A stretch of DNA of 64,000 nt from JAYFRL01 sp034925905 (GTDB lineage: Bacteria > Bacillota > Clostridia > Lachnospirales > Anaerotignaceae): positions 32,532 to 96,531 of the forward strand of contig JAYFRL010000017.1 of the NCBI GenBank assembly GCA_034925905.1, given 5' to 3'. Under the pieces are notes generated by a model. The model was not told the origin of the DNA. It worked only from the letters and a program-made list of their open reading frames with translations, and searched no databases. Both the position numbers and the translations under genes were made by a program. This document shows positions 43,152-50,986 of the stretch, piece after piece. Within the stretch, counting starts at the first letter, position 1; the number at the start of each line of letters is the position of its first letter.

Positions 43152-43249
43152 GAAAGCAAAGTTGAGTGCCGGGATTTCCCTGTATGACTTTGGCTAAACT
43201 CGGGCGCGATAAGAACAATGGAGCTTGTTGTCTGTTTGTTATCTGCCAT
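43034..43249 (-). CDS. Short protein of unknown function, possibly truncated
   Basis: A 71-aa frame starting MADNKQTTSSIVLIAPEFSQ with AGGAGG 7 nt before the ATG at 43249, so translation starts are well supported. The last third reads through a perfect hairpin (43054-43088), which suggests the original 3' end was lost or that the true product is shorter. Flanked by a 19-bp direct repeat. No family recognised. Confidence 0.45.
   Translation of the reverse strand: MADNKQTTSSIVLIAPEFSQSHTGKSRHSTLLSSVIIGLTSYLEPANPHEYRRNKSPSIQNRRTFVVGVKL
43054..43088. terminator. Perfect 16-bp hairpin (terminator-like)
   Basis: CAAAAGTCCGTCGATT (43054-43069) and AATCGACGGACTTTTG (43073-43088) pair fully around TTG. 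It lies inside the 3' part of the short frame at 43034. Confidence 0.75.
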
Positions 43250-43279
43250 TTGCTAACCTCCTTTTTCGTGGCATAAAAA

Positions 43280-43305
43280 TAGACCAAACCTCTCGGCTTG
43301 GTCTA
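43280..43305. terminator. Hairpin downstream of the repeat chimera gene
   Basis: TAGACCAAACC pairs with GGCTTGGTCTA (one mismatch) around TCTC. It lies between the end of the 43364 gene and the 43249 start, on the minus-strand transcript. Confidence 0.6.
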
Positions 43306-43363
43306 CGGGGGAGAATATCCCTCCTCTCAGTGTGTGATTTATATGGAAACGCGGCCTATTGCA

Positions 43364-44635
43364 TTAAGGCATTGTATTTGAGTAGATTGCACGAACATAA
43401 GATTCAATTGATTGAATTTCAGATTTAATTTCCTGAAGGCCAATTATCGGATTTGCCAGCAGGTATTGCATTTGGATTACAATATCCTCTATTACGGCAA
43501 TTTCACTCTTGATTTCCGGTAGACCGAAGGTTTCGCTGCCTAGCTTTGAAGTGATCTGTATAATTTCTGTTTTAATCTCCTCTAAGCCAAACGACGGGTT
43601 GAAAACAGCCGACTCGATGGCACTTACTTCGCTCTTGATTTCTTCCAAGCCAAAGGTTGGGCTCAGCACAGCAGTCTCAATGGCGCTGACCTCAGACTTG
43701 ATTTCTTCCAGGCCGAAGGTTGGGCTGAGAACAGCGGTCTCGATGGCGCTGACCTCGCTCTTGATTTCTTCTAAGCCAAAGGTTGGGCTCAGGACAGCGG
43801 ATTCAATAGCGCTGACTTCGCTCTTGATTTCTTCTAAGCCAAAGGTCGGGCTCAGGACAGCGGTTTCGATGGCGCTGACTTCGCTCTTGATCTCTTCCAG
43901 GCCGAAGGTTGGGCTGAGAACAGCGGTCTCGATGGCGCTGACTTCGCTCTTGATCTCTTCCAGGCCGAAGGTTGGGCTCAGCACAGCGGATTCAATGGCG
44001 CTGACTTCGGACTTGATCTCCTCCAGGCCAAAAGTCGGGCTCAGAACAGCGGACTCAATGGCGCTGACTTCGCTCTTGATTTCCTCCAGACCGAAGGTCG
44101 GACTCAGAACAGCGGATTCAATATCAGAAATTTCAGTTTTAATTTCCTCTAAGCCAAAGGTAAAGTTGTATATTGCGGACTCGATATTGCTGACTTCGGA
44201 CTTGATTTCCTCCAGGCCGAAGGTCGGGCTCAGGACAGCGGACTCAATGGCGCTGACCTCGCTCTTGATCTCCTCCAGACCAAAGGTCGGGCTCAGCACA
44301 GCAGTCTCAATGGCGCTGACCTCGCTCTTGATCTCTTCCAGGCCGAAGGTGGGACTGAAAATACCGGACTCAATATTAGAAACTTCAATTATGTTAAAAG
44401 TATCATCAATAAATACCTTATTATAAATATGTTCATAAATCGGCAATCGAATTTTATCTAGGTTAACTCCATGCAGAATCAAATTACTTTGAGTACTGTC
44501 AGTTATTTCAAGCCTCTCCCTGATTAGCATGCCAAGAGCTCCTGACTGGATTCCTATTTCCAGAATCGATGCTGGCTGTAATTTATCAATGAGCAACAAA
44601 ATATCTTGTATATTGCTGTAATAATTGGCACGCAT
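43364..44635 (-). CDS. Chimera: truncated methyltransferase N terminus plus fifteen 21-residue repeats
   Basis: A 423-aa protein. Residues ~1-85 (RANYYSNIQDILLLIDKL, ILEIGIQSGALGMLIRERLE, IRLPIYEHIYNKVFIDD) look like the first half of a class I SAM-dependent methyltransferase, with motif I slightly altered. Then come 21-residue repeats of the form IESAVLSPTFGLEEIKSEVS, thirteen with exact FGLEEIK and two diverged (FGLPEIK, IGLQEIK). Twenty-one residues are three heptads, so a coiled-coil or helical stalk is likely. The rest of the methyltransferase fold is missing, so catalysis is doubtful. ATG 44635 follows TTGGAGG. The opposite strand is also open over the repeats, but only as a shadow. Confidence 0.75.
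   Translation of the reverse strand: MRANYYSNIQDILLLIDKLQPASILEIGIQSGALGMLIRERLEITDSTQSNLILHGVNLDKIRLPIYEHIYNKVFIDDTFNIIEVSNIESGIFSPTFGLEEIKSEVSAIETAVLSPTFGLEEIKSEVSAIESAVLSPTFGLEEIKSEVSNIESAIYNFTFGLEEIKTEISDIESAVLSPTFGLEEIKSEVSAIESAVLSPTFGLEEIKSEVSAIESAVLSPTFGLEEIKSEVSAIETAVLSPTFGLEEIKSEVSAIETAVLSPTFGLEEIKSEVSAIESAVLSPTFGLEEIKSEVSAIETAVLSPTFGLEEIKSEVSAIETAVLSPTFGLEEIKSEVSAIESAVFNPSFGLEEIKTEIIQITSKLGSETFGLPEIKSEIAVIEDIVIQMQYLLANPIIGLQEIKSEIQSIESYVRAIYSNTMP
43560..44350 (-). repeat. 63-bp tandem repeat array in the chimera gene
   Basis: About thirteen 63-bp units with high nucleotide identity; variation is mainly synonymous (CTTGATTTC/CTTGATCTC, AAGCCAAAG/AGGCCGAAG) plus Ser/Thr alternation at one site. 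One diverged unit (IYNFTFGLEEIKTEIS) sits inside the array near 44130-44180. Confidence 0.9.
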
Positions 44636-44733
44636 AAATGAACCTCCAAAAGCAAACAAATATATTTTCCAGAGATGAAAAAGCAGGATGATATGAGAAA
44701 AAAATAAAGTTCCACATAGGAACGGCAGTGCGG

Positions 44734-45726
44734 TTAAACTGGTTCAAATCGGACCGGACGGGACAGCTTCCCTAAGCAGACAGGTTCCATGCTGTTTGGG
44801 TCATTTTCCCAGAGACTTGCAACTGATATGTGAGCACTGTCATACGTTTTGAAAAAGCATTCACCGGTGTTCATGTTCGCAATGACTGTATATCGGGTAT
44901 AATCATATGTACCTCGATCCGTGATAACAATGCCTTTGGGAATCGTTACCCCTTCCGCTATATGAAAACATGTCAGAATCGCTTCAATCCGGTTTTTAGG
45001 TATCAGTACGTGGTTCCTTTGGTATGTCGTTTTGACAAAGCGTTCCGGCGAGGTATATCCTCCTGGCAGCGCCATAGTTCCCGCTCCCTGGCCAAACGGC
45101 GTTAACCGCACCCCTCCCCAAAAGGTCTCCTGATTCTGCGTTGGTGATACATCCATATAATTGCGTAGATTTGTCATATGCCATGAAAAATCGGGGCTGT
45201 TAGCCATTACACCGATGGTGTTTTGAAATAATGCCATCCCTTTTGCCGTTTGCTCAATAACCACACACCGACCGTTTACATCCGTCGCGATCCAATGCAG
45301 AGGTGCCACCGTCCTTGTTACTGGATCCGGGTAGCCGACAATGGAGATATGAGGCAGCAATCTCTCAAGATCTCCGACGGATTCGCATTGTCCTAAGATG
45401 AAGTTGAGAAAATCCACAGATGAAATCGATTCCTTGTACGGGTTATTAATTTGTGGATCATATTGGACATAACCGGCAAAATATAGTGCCGCAGCGCCAA
45501 AGCCTCTTTCGTTCACTCTATCAAAAAAGGCAAAGACTCCTTCGGTTTCCTGCCCGATCCCTATAAAACAATAATGGTCTGAAATTTGTCTTCCGTTTAA
45601 AATGTTAGTCCATATATGGTTTTTACGTATGATATAAATACGGGGATCGATATCGTATGAAAAGTCCATAGTTCGGCCAAAAAACATTTCTCGTTGTTCA
45701 GATTGTAATGTAATCGCAGTACACAT
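44734..45726 (-). CDS. Choloylglycine hydrolase/penicillin acylase-family protein
   Basis: A 330-aa N-terminal-nucleophile hydrolase: the chain begins Met-Cys-Thr (MCTAITLQSEQREMFFGRTMDF), so Cys2 is the nucleophile after Met removal, with Arg18 and Asp21 positions in GRTMDF. Later FDRVNERGFGAAAL and MANSPDFSWHMTNLRNY (Asn) match bile-salt-hydrolase-like enzymes. Relatives cleave bile salts, penicillin V or acyl-homoserine lactones; the substrate here is unknown. A ribosome site (AAAGGAACC) lies ~11 nt upstream. It is the first gene of the minus-strand island set. Confidence 0.88.
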   Translation of the reverse strand: MCTAITLQSEQREMFFGRTMDFSYDIDPRIYIIRKNHIWTNILNGRQISDHYCFIGIGQETEGVFAFFDRVNERGFGAAALYFAGYVQYDPQINNPYKESISSVDFLNFILGQCESVGDLERLLPHISIVGYPDPVTRTVAPLHWIATDVNGRCVVIEQTAKGMALFQNTIGVMANSPDFSWHMTNLRNYMDVSPTQNQETFWGGVRLTPFGQGAGTMALPGGYTSPERFVKTTYQRNHVLIPKNRIEAILTCFHIAEGVTIPKGIVITDRGTYDYTRYTVIANMNTGECFFKTYDSAHISVASLWENDPNSMEPVCLGKLSRPVRFEPV

Positions 45727-45949
45727 GATTGTTCAGGGTTCCTTTCTCATATTGGAATTAAGAGCAATCATGCGGCAGGAATTGCATATCCGTGCTGATT
45801 GAATACGGCGCCGACCGATTTGACAGTAGCGTCGCGCAAAATTGACACTCGCGTTGCTGGGATTTGACACCCCGCAAAAACTCGGATTTTCTGCTGTAGA
45901 ATTGAATTTACGCTCTTAACGGGACGAATAAATTCAGGGAGGTCACGAG

Positions 45950-46108
45950 ATGACCAACTACAGAGAGATCCTGAGACTAAAGAGCCTGGGCTTCAACAAC
46001 AGACAGATTGCCGACAATTCGGGTGCGACGCGGCAGACTATACCAGACTCCCGGAAATGCTTGGCGAACTCGCCGTCGCCCTCGCCGAAGGAAGCTATCG
46101 AAAGCTGA
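45950..46108 (+). pseudogene. istA 5' fragment
   Basis: MTNYREILRLKSLGFNNRQI followed by ADNSGATRQTI is the N-terminal helix-turn-helix of IS21 IstA transposases. After ~31 residues the frame leaves the family and stops at TGA 46106. Preceded by GGGAGGTC. Confidence 0.8.
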
Positions 46109-46401
46109 TGAAGGCCTACAAGACCGTTCAACTGCTAATTTTGGATGAGTCGATGCTGTCTCCGCTCCGAGACGCGGAATCGCAAGAACTCCTCGAAATC
46201 GCCGAGGCCAGGTACAGAAGAGGCTCGACGATATTTTGCTCGTAGTTCGATGTCGGCGGCTGGCATGAGAAAATCGGCGACCCGACGCTAGCCGATGCCA
46301 TCTGCGATAGGATCGTCCATGACTCCTACACCATCGTTATCGCCGGGGACGACTCAATACGCAAGCGCAAAGGTTTGACTGCCGCTATTCATAAGGGCTG
46401 A
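46039..46401 (+). pseudogene. istB 3' fragment with internal stop
   Basis: The frame gives YTRLPEMLGELAVALAEGSY, then LLILDESMLSPL, EIAEARYRRGSTIFCS, a TAG at 46243-46245, then FDVGGWHEKIGDPTLADAIC and IVIAGDD. This is the C-terminal two-thirds of the IstB helper ATPase without its Walker A, so it is inactive. Confidence 0.85.
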
Positions 46402-46518
46402 CCGGAGAGAGAGGGGCAAGGCGTTGTCTCCGCCGAGCCCCTCTCTCCCGACATAAAACAAGGAGTGAAATATGAGCGAGCGACGCGGGTGTCAAATTCG
46501 AGCGCCGTAGGGGTCTAA

Positions 46519-46997
46519 CGCGACTTCCGTACGCACTGATATTCTCAAATTTTATACCCTTTTCAGTTTATGCCGAATCAAGCAGATAAGTGTGTTGACA
46601 CATGCGGGAATTTTTTAAGCGGATTATAGCTTTTATTGAAATCCTGCCGACATATTCATTCATATTGGAATCATCGTCAGACGATGGCAAAGCGGCATTC
46701 TGGTGTCACAAAATGATCTTAAACTTCGGCGATCTTTTCGATTCCGGACGTAAATACTGTTGTAGGATTGTCTGTAAAGCCTTAAGTTTGTGGGCAAAAG
46801 AAAACACGGTATGTATAATGCTTGCTCCCGAAGAATTCTGTGCAGGAAACAGCAGCGCCGGATGGCTGTGCGCTATTTCCCGATCCTCTTCCGTTCCAGA
46901 TTCAGACTGCAAGGATCGTTCCGGCAATGGAACGGACTGCTGACCCGCAATTAACACCATACGTTTGGATATGATATACTTTTTTCGGGTGATAGGA
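46519..46997. other. Gene-free stretch between IS remnant and AraC gene
   Basis: Short frames exist on both strands here (46602-46943 plus, 46706-46960 minus) but none has a ribosome site or a family I recognise. It may be decayed sequence left by insertions. Confidence 0.4.
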
Positions 46998-47897
46998 ATG
47001 GTTGAAAACTGGGGAAAAATAAATGCCGTGCAGCGAATGCAGGACTATATTATGGCGCATTATCAAGAGGAAATCACATTACAGGATTTGGCCAAGGCTG
47101 CAATGTATTCCCCTTGGTACGCATTGCGCGCTTTTTCCGAAGCAATAGGGAAAACACCATTTGAGTACCTTCGCATGGTCAGATTATCAGTAGGAGCAAA
47201 AAAATTGCGGGATACCAATATGAGTGTTCTTGACATTGCTTTGGAATCTGCATTTGGCTCTCACGAAGGATTTACAAAAGCTTTTTCGCATATGTTTGCC
47301 ATATCTCCGCAAAAATACCGCGAAGAGGCACCGCCGATACAGCTTTTTTCCTATTATCCAATCCGCCATTATTATAAATCACTTGAAGGGAGAAAAGAAA
47401 CCATGTCCAGTACAGTTGTTTTCACACAGGTTATTGAAAGGCCGGAACGCAATCTTATTTTGAAAAGAGGAATTAAAGCAACGGAGTATTTTGCTTATTG
47501 CGAAGAAGTAGGGTGCGACATATGGGATATTCTCGAAAGCATTAAGGGGGCCTTGTACGAATCCATCGGCGTCTGGCTTCCTGTAAGTATGCGGAAATCA
47601 GGCACATCGGAATACTGTCAGGGGGTTGAAGTTCCCGTTAACTTTACAGGCGATATTCCCGACGGCTTTGACATGATTAAGCTGCCTGCCTGTAAGTACA
47701 TGGTTTTTCATAGCGAACCGTTTAAAGATGGAAACTTTTGTGAGGCTATCGGCATCGTATGGGATGCTATCAAGCGTTACAATCCAAAGCATTTCGGTTG
47801 GGATTGGGCACCGGAAGATGGCCCCAGATTTCAGCTTGCTCCAATAGGAGCGCGCGGCTACATCGAAGGTATCCCTGTCCGGGAATATAAAAGTTAA
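46998..47897 (+). CDS. AraC-family regulator with GyrI-like effector domain
   Basis: A 299-aa regulator. Residues ~8-110 hold two helix-turn-helix motifs (EEITLQDLAKAAMYSPWYALRAFSEAIG and MSVLDIALESAFGSHEGFTKAFSHMFAISPQKYR). After a linker, residues ~130-299 (MSSTVVFTQVIERPERNLIL, CDIWDILESI, FGWDWAPEDG) form a GyrI-like small-molecule-binding domain, as in Rob-type regulators. ATG 46998 follows GGGTGATAGG. No target gene is adjacent on the same strand before the dispersed repeat, so its regulon is unknown. Confidence 0.87.
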   Translation: MVENWGKINAVQRMQDYIMAHYQEEITLQDLAKAAMYSPWYALRAFSEAIGKTPFEYLRMVRLSVGAKKLRDTNMSVLDIALESAFGSHEGFTKAFSHMFAISPQKYREEAPPIQLFSYYPIRHYYKSLEGRKETMSSTVVFTQVIERPERNLILKRGIKATEYFAYCEEVGCDIWDILESIKGALYESIGVWLPVSMRKSGTSEYCQGVEVPVNFTGDIPDGFDMIKLPACKYMVFHSEPFKDGNFCEAIGIVWDAIKRYNPKHFGWDWAPEDGPRFQLAPIGARGYIEGIPVREYKS

Positions 47898-47950
47898 GCC
47901 GAGGAAAGATCATGTTGATTGACTGGGGTTATCCACTGAATATATGGTTA

Positions 47951-48035
47951 ATGTTATATTCGTTTGCTCACTGCACAAACCTTTTGTTTTCTGCGGGTTT
48001 CCGAATTTGTCCTTGTGAACACTCGTACCATAAAA
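47951..48035. repeat. Dispersed intergenic repeat, copy 1 (left part only)
   Basis: CGTTTGCTCACTGCACAAAC then TTTGTTTTCTGCGGGTTTCC and GAATTTGTCCTTGTGAACAC match the left half of the repeats at 49631, 50629, 53057 and 55816. The right half is replaced by a different terminator (48037-48076). Confidence 0.7.
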
Positions 48036-48036
48036 A

Positions 48037-48076
48037 GTCCATGTGTCAGGATTCAAACCCACACATGGATTTTTTC
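48037..48076 (+). terminator. Terminator after the first dispersed repeat copy
   Basis: TCCATGTGT pairs with ACACATGGA, followed by TTTTTTCG. Confidence 0.75.
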
Positions 48077-48173
48077 GTTTTTATATGGTAAAGTTTATAC
48101 TGTATAAGCGCTTCAGACTTTTTTATCTTTGTTCGGGCAATTCATACACAAATTGGGAGTGAGGCGAAGCTTG

Positions 48174-48779
48174 ATGGAATTCAACGAGAAATTGCAGCAA
48201 CTACGAAAGCAAAAAAACTTAACACAGGAAGAGCTTGCCGAAGCGCTGTATGTTTCCCGCACGGCAGTGTCCAAATGGGAATCGGGGCGTGGATATCCAA
48301 GCATTGATTCACTCAAAGCAATTTCAAAACTCTTTTCCGTGTCGGTTGACGGACTGCTTTCCGGAGAGGAGCTGATATCCCTTGCTGAAACGGAAAGCAA
48401 AGAAAAAGCAAAAAGCTTCTCTGATATGGTTTTCGGAATACTCGACTGTACAATGGCGTTGTTGTTTTTTTTGCCGTTCTTTGGGCAGCAGGGAGATGGC
48501 ATGATATACACGGTTTCGCTCATTGCTCTCACGGATGCTCCGGCCTATGTTCGCATTCCGTATATTGTGTTGGTGTCGTTGACTGTTGTGTTTGGAATTG
48601 CGATCCTTGCTTTTCAAAGCTTTCATAATCGTATATGGGTGAAAAGTAAACTGCTGGTTTCTCTCATGCTCAGTATTTTGAACGTGCTTACCTTTATACT
48701 CACTGGCCAACCTTATGCAACTGTATTTGTGTTTTGTTTGCTTATAATCAAAGGCGTTTTGCTTATTAAACAGCGGTGA
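48174..48779 (+). CDS. XRE-family regulator with membrane domain
   Basis: A 201-aa protein. Residues 1-65 are an HTH_3 domain (LQQLRKQKNLTQEELAEALYVSRTAVSKWESGRGYPSIDSL), followed by a short linker and three to four membrane helices (ALLFFLPFFG, IPYIVLVSLTVVFGIAILAF, LLVSLMLSILNVLTFIL, VFVFCLLIIKGVLLI). Membrane-anchored XRE proteins of this shape are common in Firmicutes. ATG 48174 follows GTGAGG; longer upstream starts lack a site. Regulates unknown targets, possibly the PAP2 gene 114 nt downstream. Confidence 0.87.
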   Translation: MEFNEKLQQLRKQKNLTQEELAEALYVSRTAVSKWESGRGYPSIDSLKAISKLFSVSVDGLLSGEELISLAETESKEKAKSFSDMVFGILDCTMALLFFLPFFGQQGDGMIYTVSLIALTDAPAYVRIPYIVLVSLTVVFGIAILAFQSFHNRIWVKSKLLVSLMLSILNVLTFILTGQPYATVFVFCLLIIKGVLLIKQR

Positions 48780-48893
48780 CACGAATCGTGTCGCCATTGT
48801 GACGCTGCAATTCTTACAACTTTCTGAACCTCATGATAGGCTGATATCAGACTTGAAGTCTGAATAACACCAAATATGAATGGGGATCAGAAA

Positions 48894-49550
48894 ATGAAAA
48901 AAAGCAATAAAATCAATTTTATTGTAACAGGAGCCTTGTTTTCTCTTTTTGTCATGCTTACAATAATGCTTATGTATGTGGATGTGAAGCCTATAGGACC
49001 AGAGGGTTCTCATGTTGGATTTGCAACTGTAAACAGATGGGTGTCTGAACTGCTGGGAGTTAATATGCTCCTATGCCGTATTACTGATTGGCTTGGCGTT
49101 ATAGCCATTTTGTTCGCCTTGGGCTTTGCTGTACTGGGACTAGTTCAACTCATCGGGAGAAAGCGTCTGTTGCGTGTGGATTACAGTATTCTTGTGTTGG
49201 GCGCGTTTTATCTGCTTGTTATCGTGGCTTATGTTTTTTTTGAGTTTAATATTGTGAATTACAGACCAGTTCTCATTCAGAACGTATTAGAAGCGTCATA
49301 TCCATCTTCAACCACAATGCTCGTCCTGTGTGTCATGCCCACGGCAATCATGCAGTTCAACCGTCTGATCAAGGAAAGGATGGCAAGAATTGCAGTAAAC
49401 AAGGTATGCACCGTTTTTGCTGCCGTCGCTGTAGTGGGGCGGTTACTCTCAGGTGTTCACTGGTTTACCGATATTCTTGGAGGTGCGCTGTTGAGTTCGG
49501 CACTCGTTATGCTGTATTATTCGGTTGATAAATATATTGAGTCTAAATAA
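48894..49550 (+). CDS. PAP2-family membrane phosphatase
   Basis: A 218-aa polytopic protein. SGVHWFTDILGG provides PAP2 motif III (H and D), and EASYPSSTTMLVLCV is motif II with Ser replacing the usual SGHT; a recognisable motif I is not clear, since KVCTVFAAVAVVGRLLSG precedes. It has about six hydrophobic segments. ATG 48894 follows GGGGATC; ATG 48876 is upstream with no site. Probably a lipid phosphatase; activity may be altered because of the non-standard motif II. Confidence 0.8.
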   Translation: MKKSNKINFIVTGALFSLFVMLTIMLMYVDVKPIGPEGSHVGFATVNRWVSELLGVNMLLCRITDWLGVIAILFALGFAVLGLVQLIGRKRLLRVDYSILVLGAFYLLVIVAYVFFEFNIVNYRPVLIQNVLEASYPSSTTMLVLCVMPTAIMQFNRLIKERMARIAVNKVCTVFAAVAVVGRLLSGVHWFTDILGGALLSSALVMLYYSVDKYIESK

Positions 49551-49630
49551 CTGCAGTAAGATGTCGTTTGTTACGGGGATTATGAGCATATAAGAACTCA
49601 TCAAATTCTTGTTTATTGGTTTGTTTTACG

Positions 49631-49795
49631 CATATAGTGGTGTGATATCCGTTTGCTTGATGCCAAAAAACCATTATTTTATGCGGGTTTTGCGAGTTTG
49701 TCGTTATGAATACTCGCACCATCTTAAATGAACCTCGAATGTTTATAACGACAAAAACAGGCTGACGATATGTCGGTCTGTTTTTGTTTGCACGT
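49631..49795. repeat. Dispersed intergenic repeat, copy 2 (full)
   Basis: Begins CATATAGTGGTGTGATATCC, passes through GATGCCAAAA and ATGCGGGTTTTGCGAGTTTG. It contains stem 1, TTGTCGTTATGAATACTCG against CGAATGTTTATAACGACAA, and stem 2, ACAGGCTGAC/GTCGGTCTGT with a T5 tract. Other copies: 47951 (partial), 50629, 53057, 55816 (partial). The rest of 49551-49925 shows only AT-rich leader sequence. Confidence 0.8.
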
Positions 49796-49925
49796 ATTTT
49801 ATTTTGCTTACCGGTCTGCTATAATTTAATTGACAAAACACATAGATAACCAGAAATTTGTTGAGCAGATAGCCATAATAGAAAATACAAAAATTGGTTT
49901 TAGGTAAATTATCGGAGGTTTATAA

Positions 49926-50570
49926 ATGAACAAACTGATTAAGATTAGGAATGAAGAAGGAACAGATTATGAGAAAGTAGAAGAAATTACAAGGAAAGCT
50001 TTTTGGAATTTATATATTCCAGGGTGTGTTGAACACTATTTAGTTCATGTTATGCGACCCCACAAAGATTTTCTGCCGGAGTTGGATCTGGTAATTGAAG
50101 TTGATAATCAAATTATCGGAAACATCATGTATACGAAAACAAAACTAATTGATGAGTCTGGAGAAGGAAAAGACATCCTTACTTTCGGTCCGGTTTGCAT
50201 TTTGCCAGAATATCAGAGAAAGGGGTATGGAAAAATATTAATGGAGTATTCATTTAAGCAGGCGGTCGCACTTGGTTATGATGTGATAGTAATATTTGGG
50301 AACCCGAACAATTACGTAAGCCGTGGGTTTAAGAGTTGTAAAAAGTGCAATGTCTGTCTTGAGAATGGGACATATCCGGCGGCAATGATAGTAAAAGAGC
50401 TCAAACCAGATATCTTGGACGGAAGAAAATGGGTTTACTATCAAAGTCCTGTATTTGAGATAGACGAACAAGAAGCCGGGCGCTTTGACGAGGGATTCGA
50501 AAGCCTGGAGAAAAAATACCAGCCAAGCCAGGAAGAATTTTATATTCACAGCCATTCTATTATACAGTGA
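49926..50570 (+). CDS. GNAT-family N-acetyltransferase
   Basis: A 214-aa acyltransferase. ILTFGPVCILPEYQRKGYGKILMEY is the acetyl-CoA-binding motif A (Q-x-x-G-x-G), and ALGYDVIVIFGNPNNYVSRGFKSC is motif B with the typical GNPxYYxxxGF shape. It resembles the predicted N-acetyltransferases of the YhbS type. ATG follows ATCGGAGG. It lies as a single gene between two copies of the dispersed repeat. Substrate unknown. Confidence 0.87.
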   Translation: MNKLIKIRNEEGTDYEKVEEITRKAFWNLYIPGCVEHYLVHVMRPHKDFLPELDLVIEVDNQIIGNIMYTKTKLIDESGEGKDILTFGPVCILPEYQRKGYGKILMEYSFKQAVALGYDVIVIFGNPNNYVSRGFKSCKKCNVCLENGTYPAAMIVKELKPDILDGRKWVYYQSPVFEIDEQEAGRFDEGFESLEKKYQPSQEEFYIHSHSIIQ

Positions 50571-50628
50571 GTTTCCTTTAATGGTATAAGGATAAACTAC
50601 AACTTCTAATTTGCAGGTTCGTTCAGCT

Positions 50629-50787
50629 CATATAGTGGTGTAGTATTGTTTGTCTGATGCCAAAACCTTTATTCTATGCGGATTCCCGAGTTTGTCCTTA
50701 TGAACACTCGGACCACTACGAAAGGCTCTCGAATGTTCATAACGACAAAAGCAGGCTGATGGTATGTCGGCCTGTTTTTGTTTGCAC
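50629..50787. repeat. Dispersed intergenic repeat, copy 3 (full)
   Basis: Starts CATATAGTGGTGTAGTATTG; contains CTGATGCCAAAACCTTTATT, CGAGTTTGTCCTTATGAACA and its partner TGTTCATAACGACAAA, then the terminator-like GCAGGCTGAT/GTCGGCCTGTTTTTG. Stands 3' of the GNAT gene. Between it and 50987 only AT-rich promoter-like sequence is seen. Confidence 0.8.
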
Positions 50788-50986
50788 TTATCAAACACGC
50801 AAATAAATGAATCATCCGGCAACTCTCTTGTGAATTGATGTTATTTGCGGTGTTTTAGCCAATGTTTTTAATTTGTTTACTTATTGTTCATATGATTATA
50901 ATAATTTTACTGTAATATAGTTATATATAATTGATGTTTTTTTATTTTTCTGAATCACACTACAATAAGACGGAGGTATGACCGAT

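Larger units (their letters stand above)
45820..46518 (+). mobile_element. IS21-family remnant with internal deletion
   Basis: About 700 bp. The ends are imperfect inverted repeats: left TTGACAGTAGCGTCGCGCAA and its TTGACACTCGCG neighbour, right (reverse complement) TTAGACCCCTACGGCGCTCG and TTTGACACCCGCGTCGC. Inside, the start of istA (45950) runs straight into the end of istB (46039-46401), so some 1.5-2 kb are gone. Base composition is more GC-rich than the flanks. Not able to transpose by itself, but ends could be mobilised in trans. Confidence 0.8.

Noticed and set aside
43509..44426. Long plus-strand open frame across the 63-bp repeats
   Set aside because: It is open only because each repeat unit lacks stops in that frame. 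The minus-strand frame has a ribosome site, a recognisable N terminus and a sensible repeat.
46602..46960. Short frames on both strands after the IS21 remnant
   Set aside because: No ribosome site, no recognised family, and they overlap each other.
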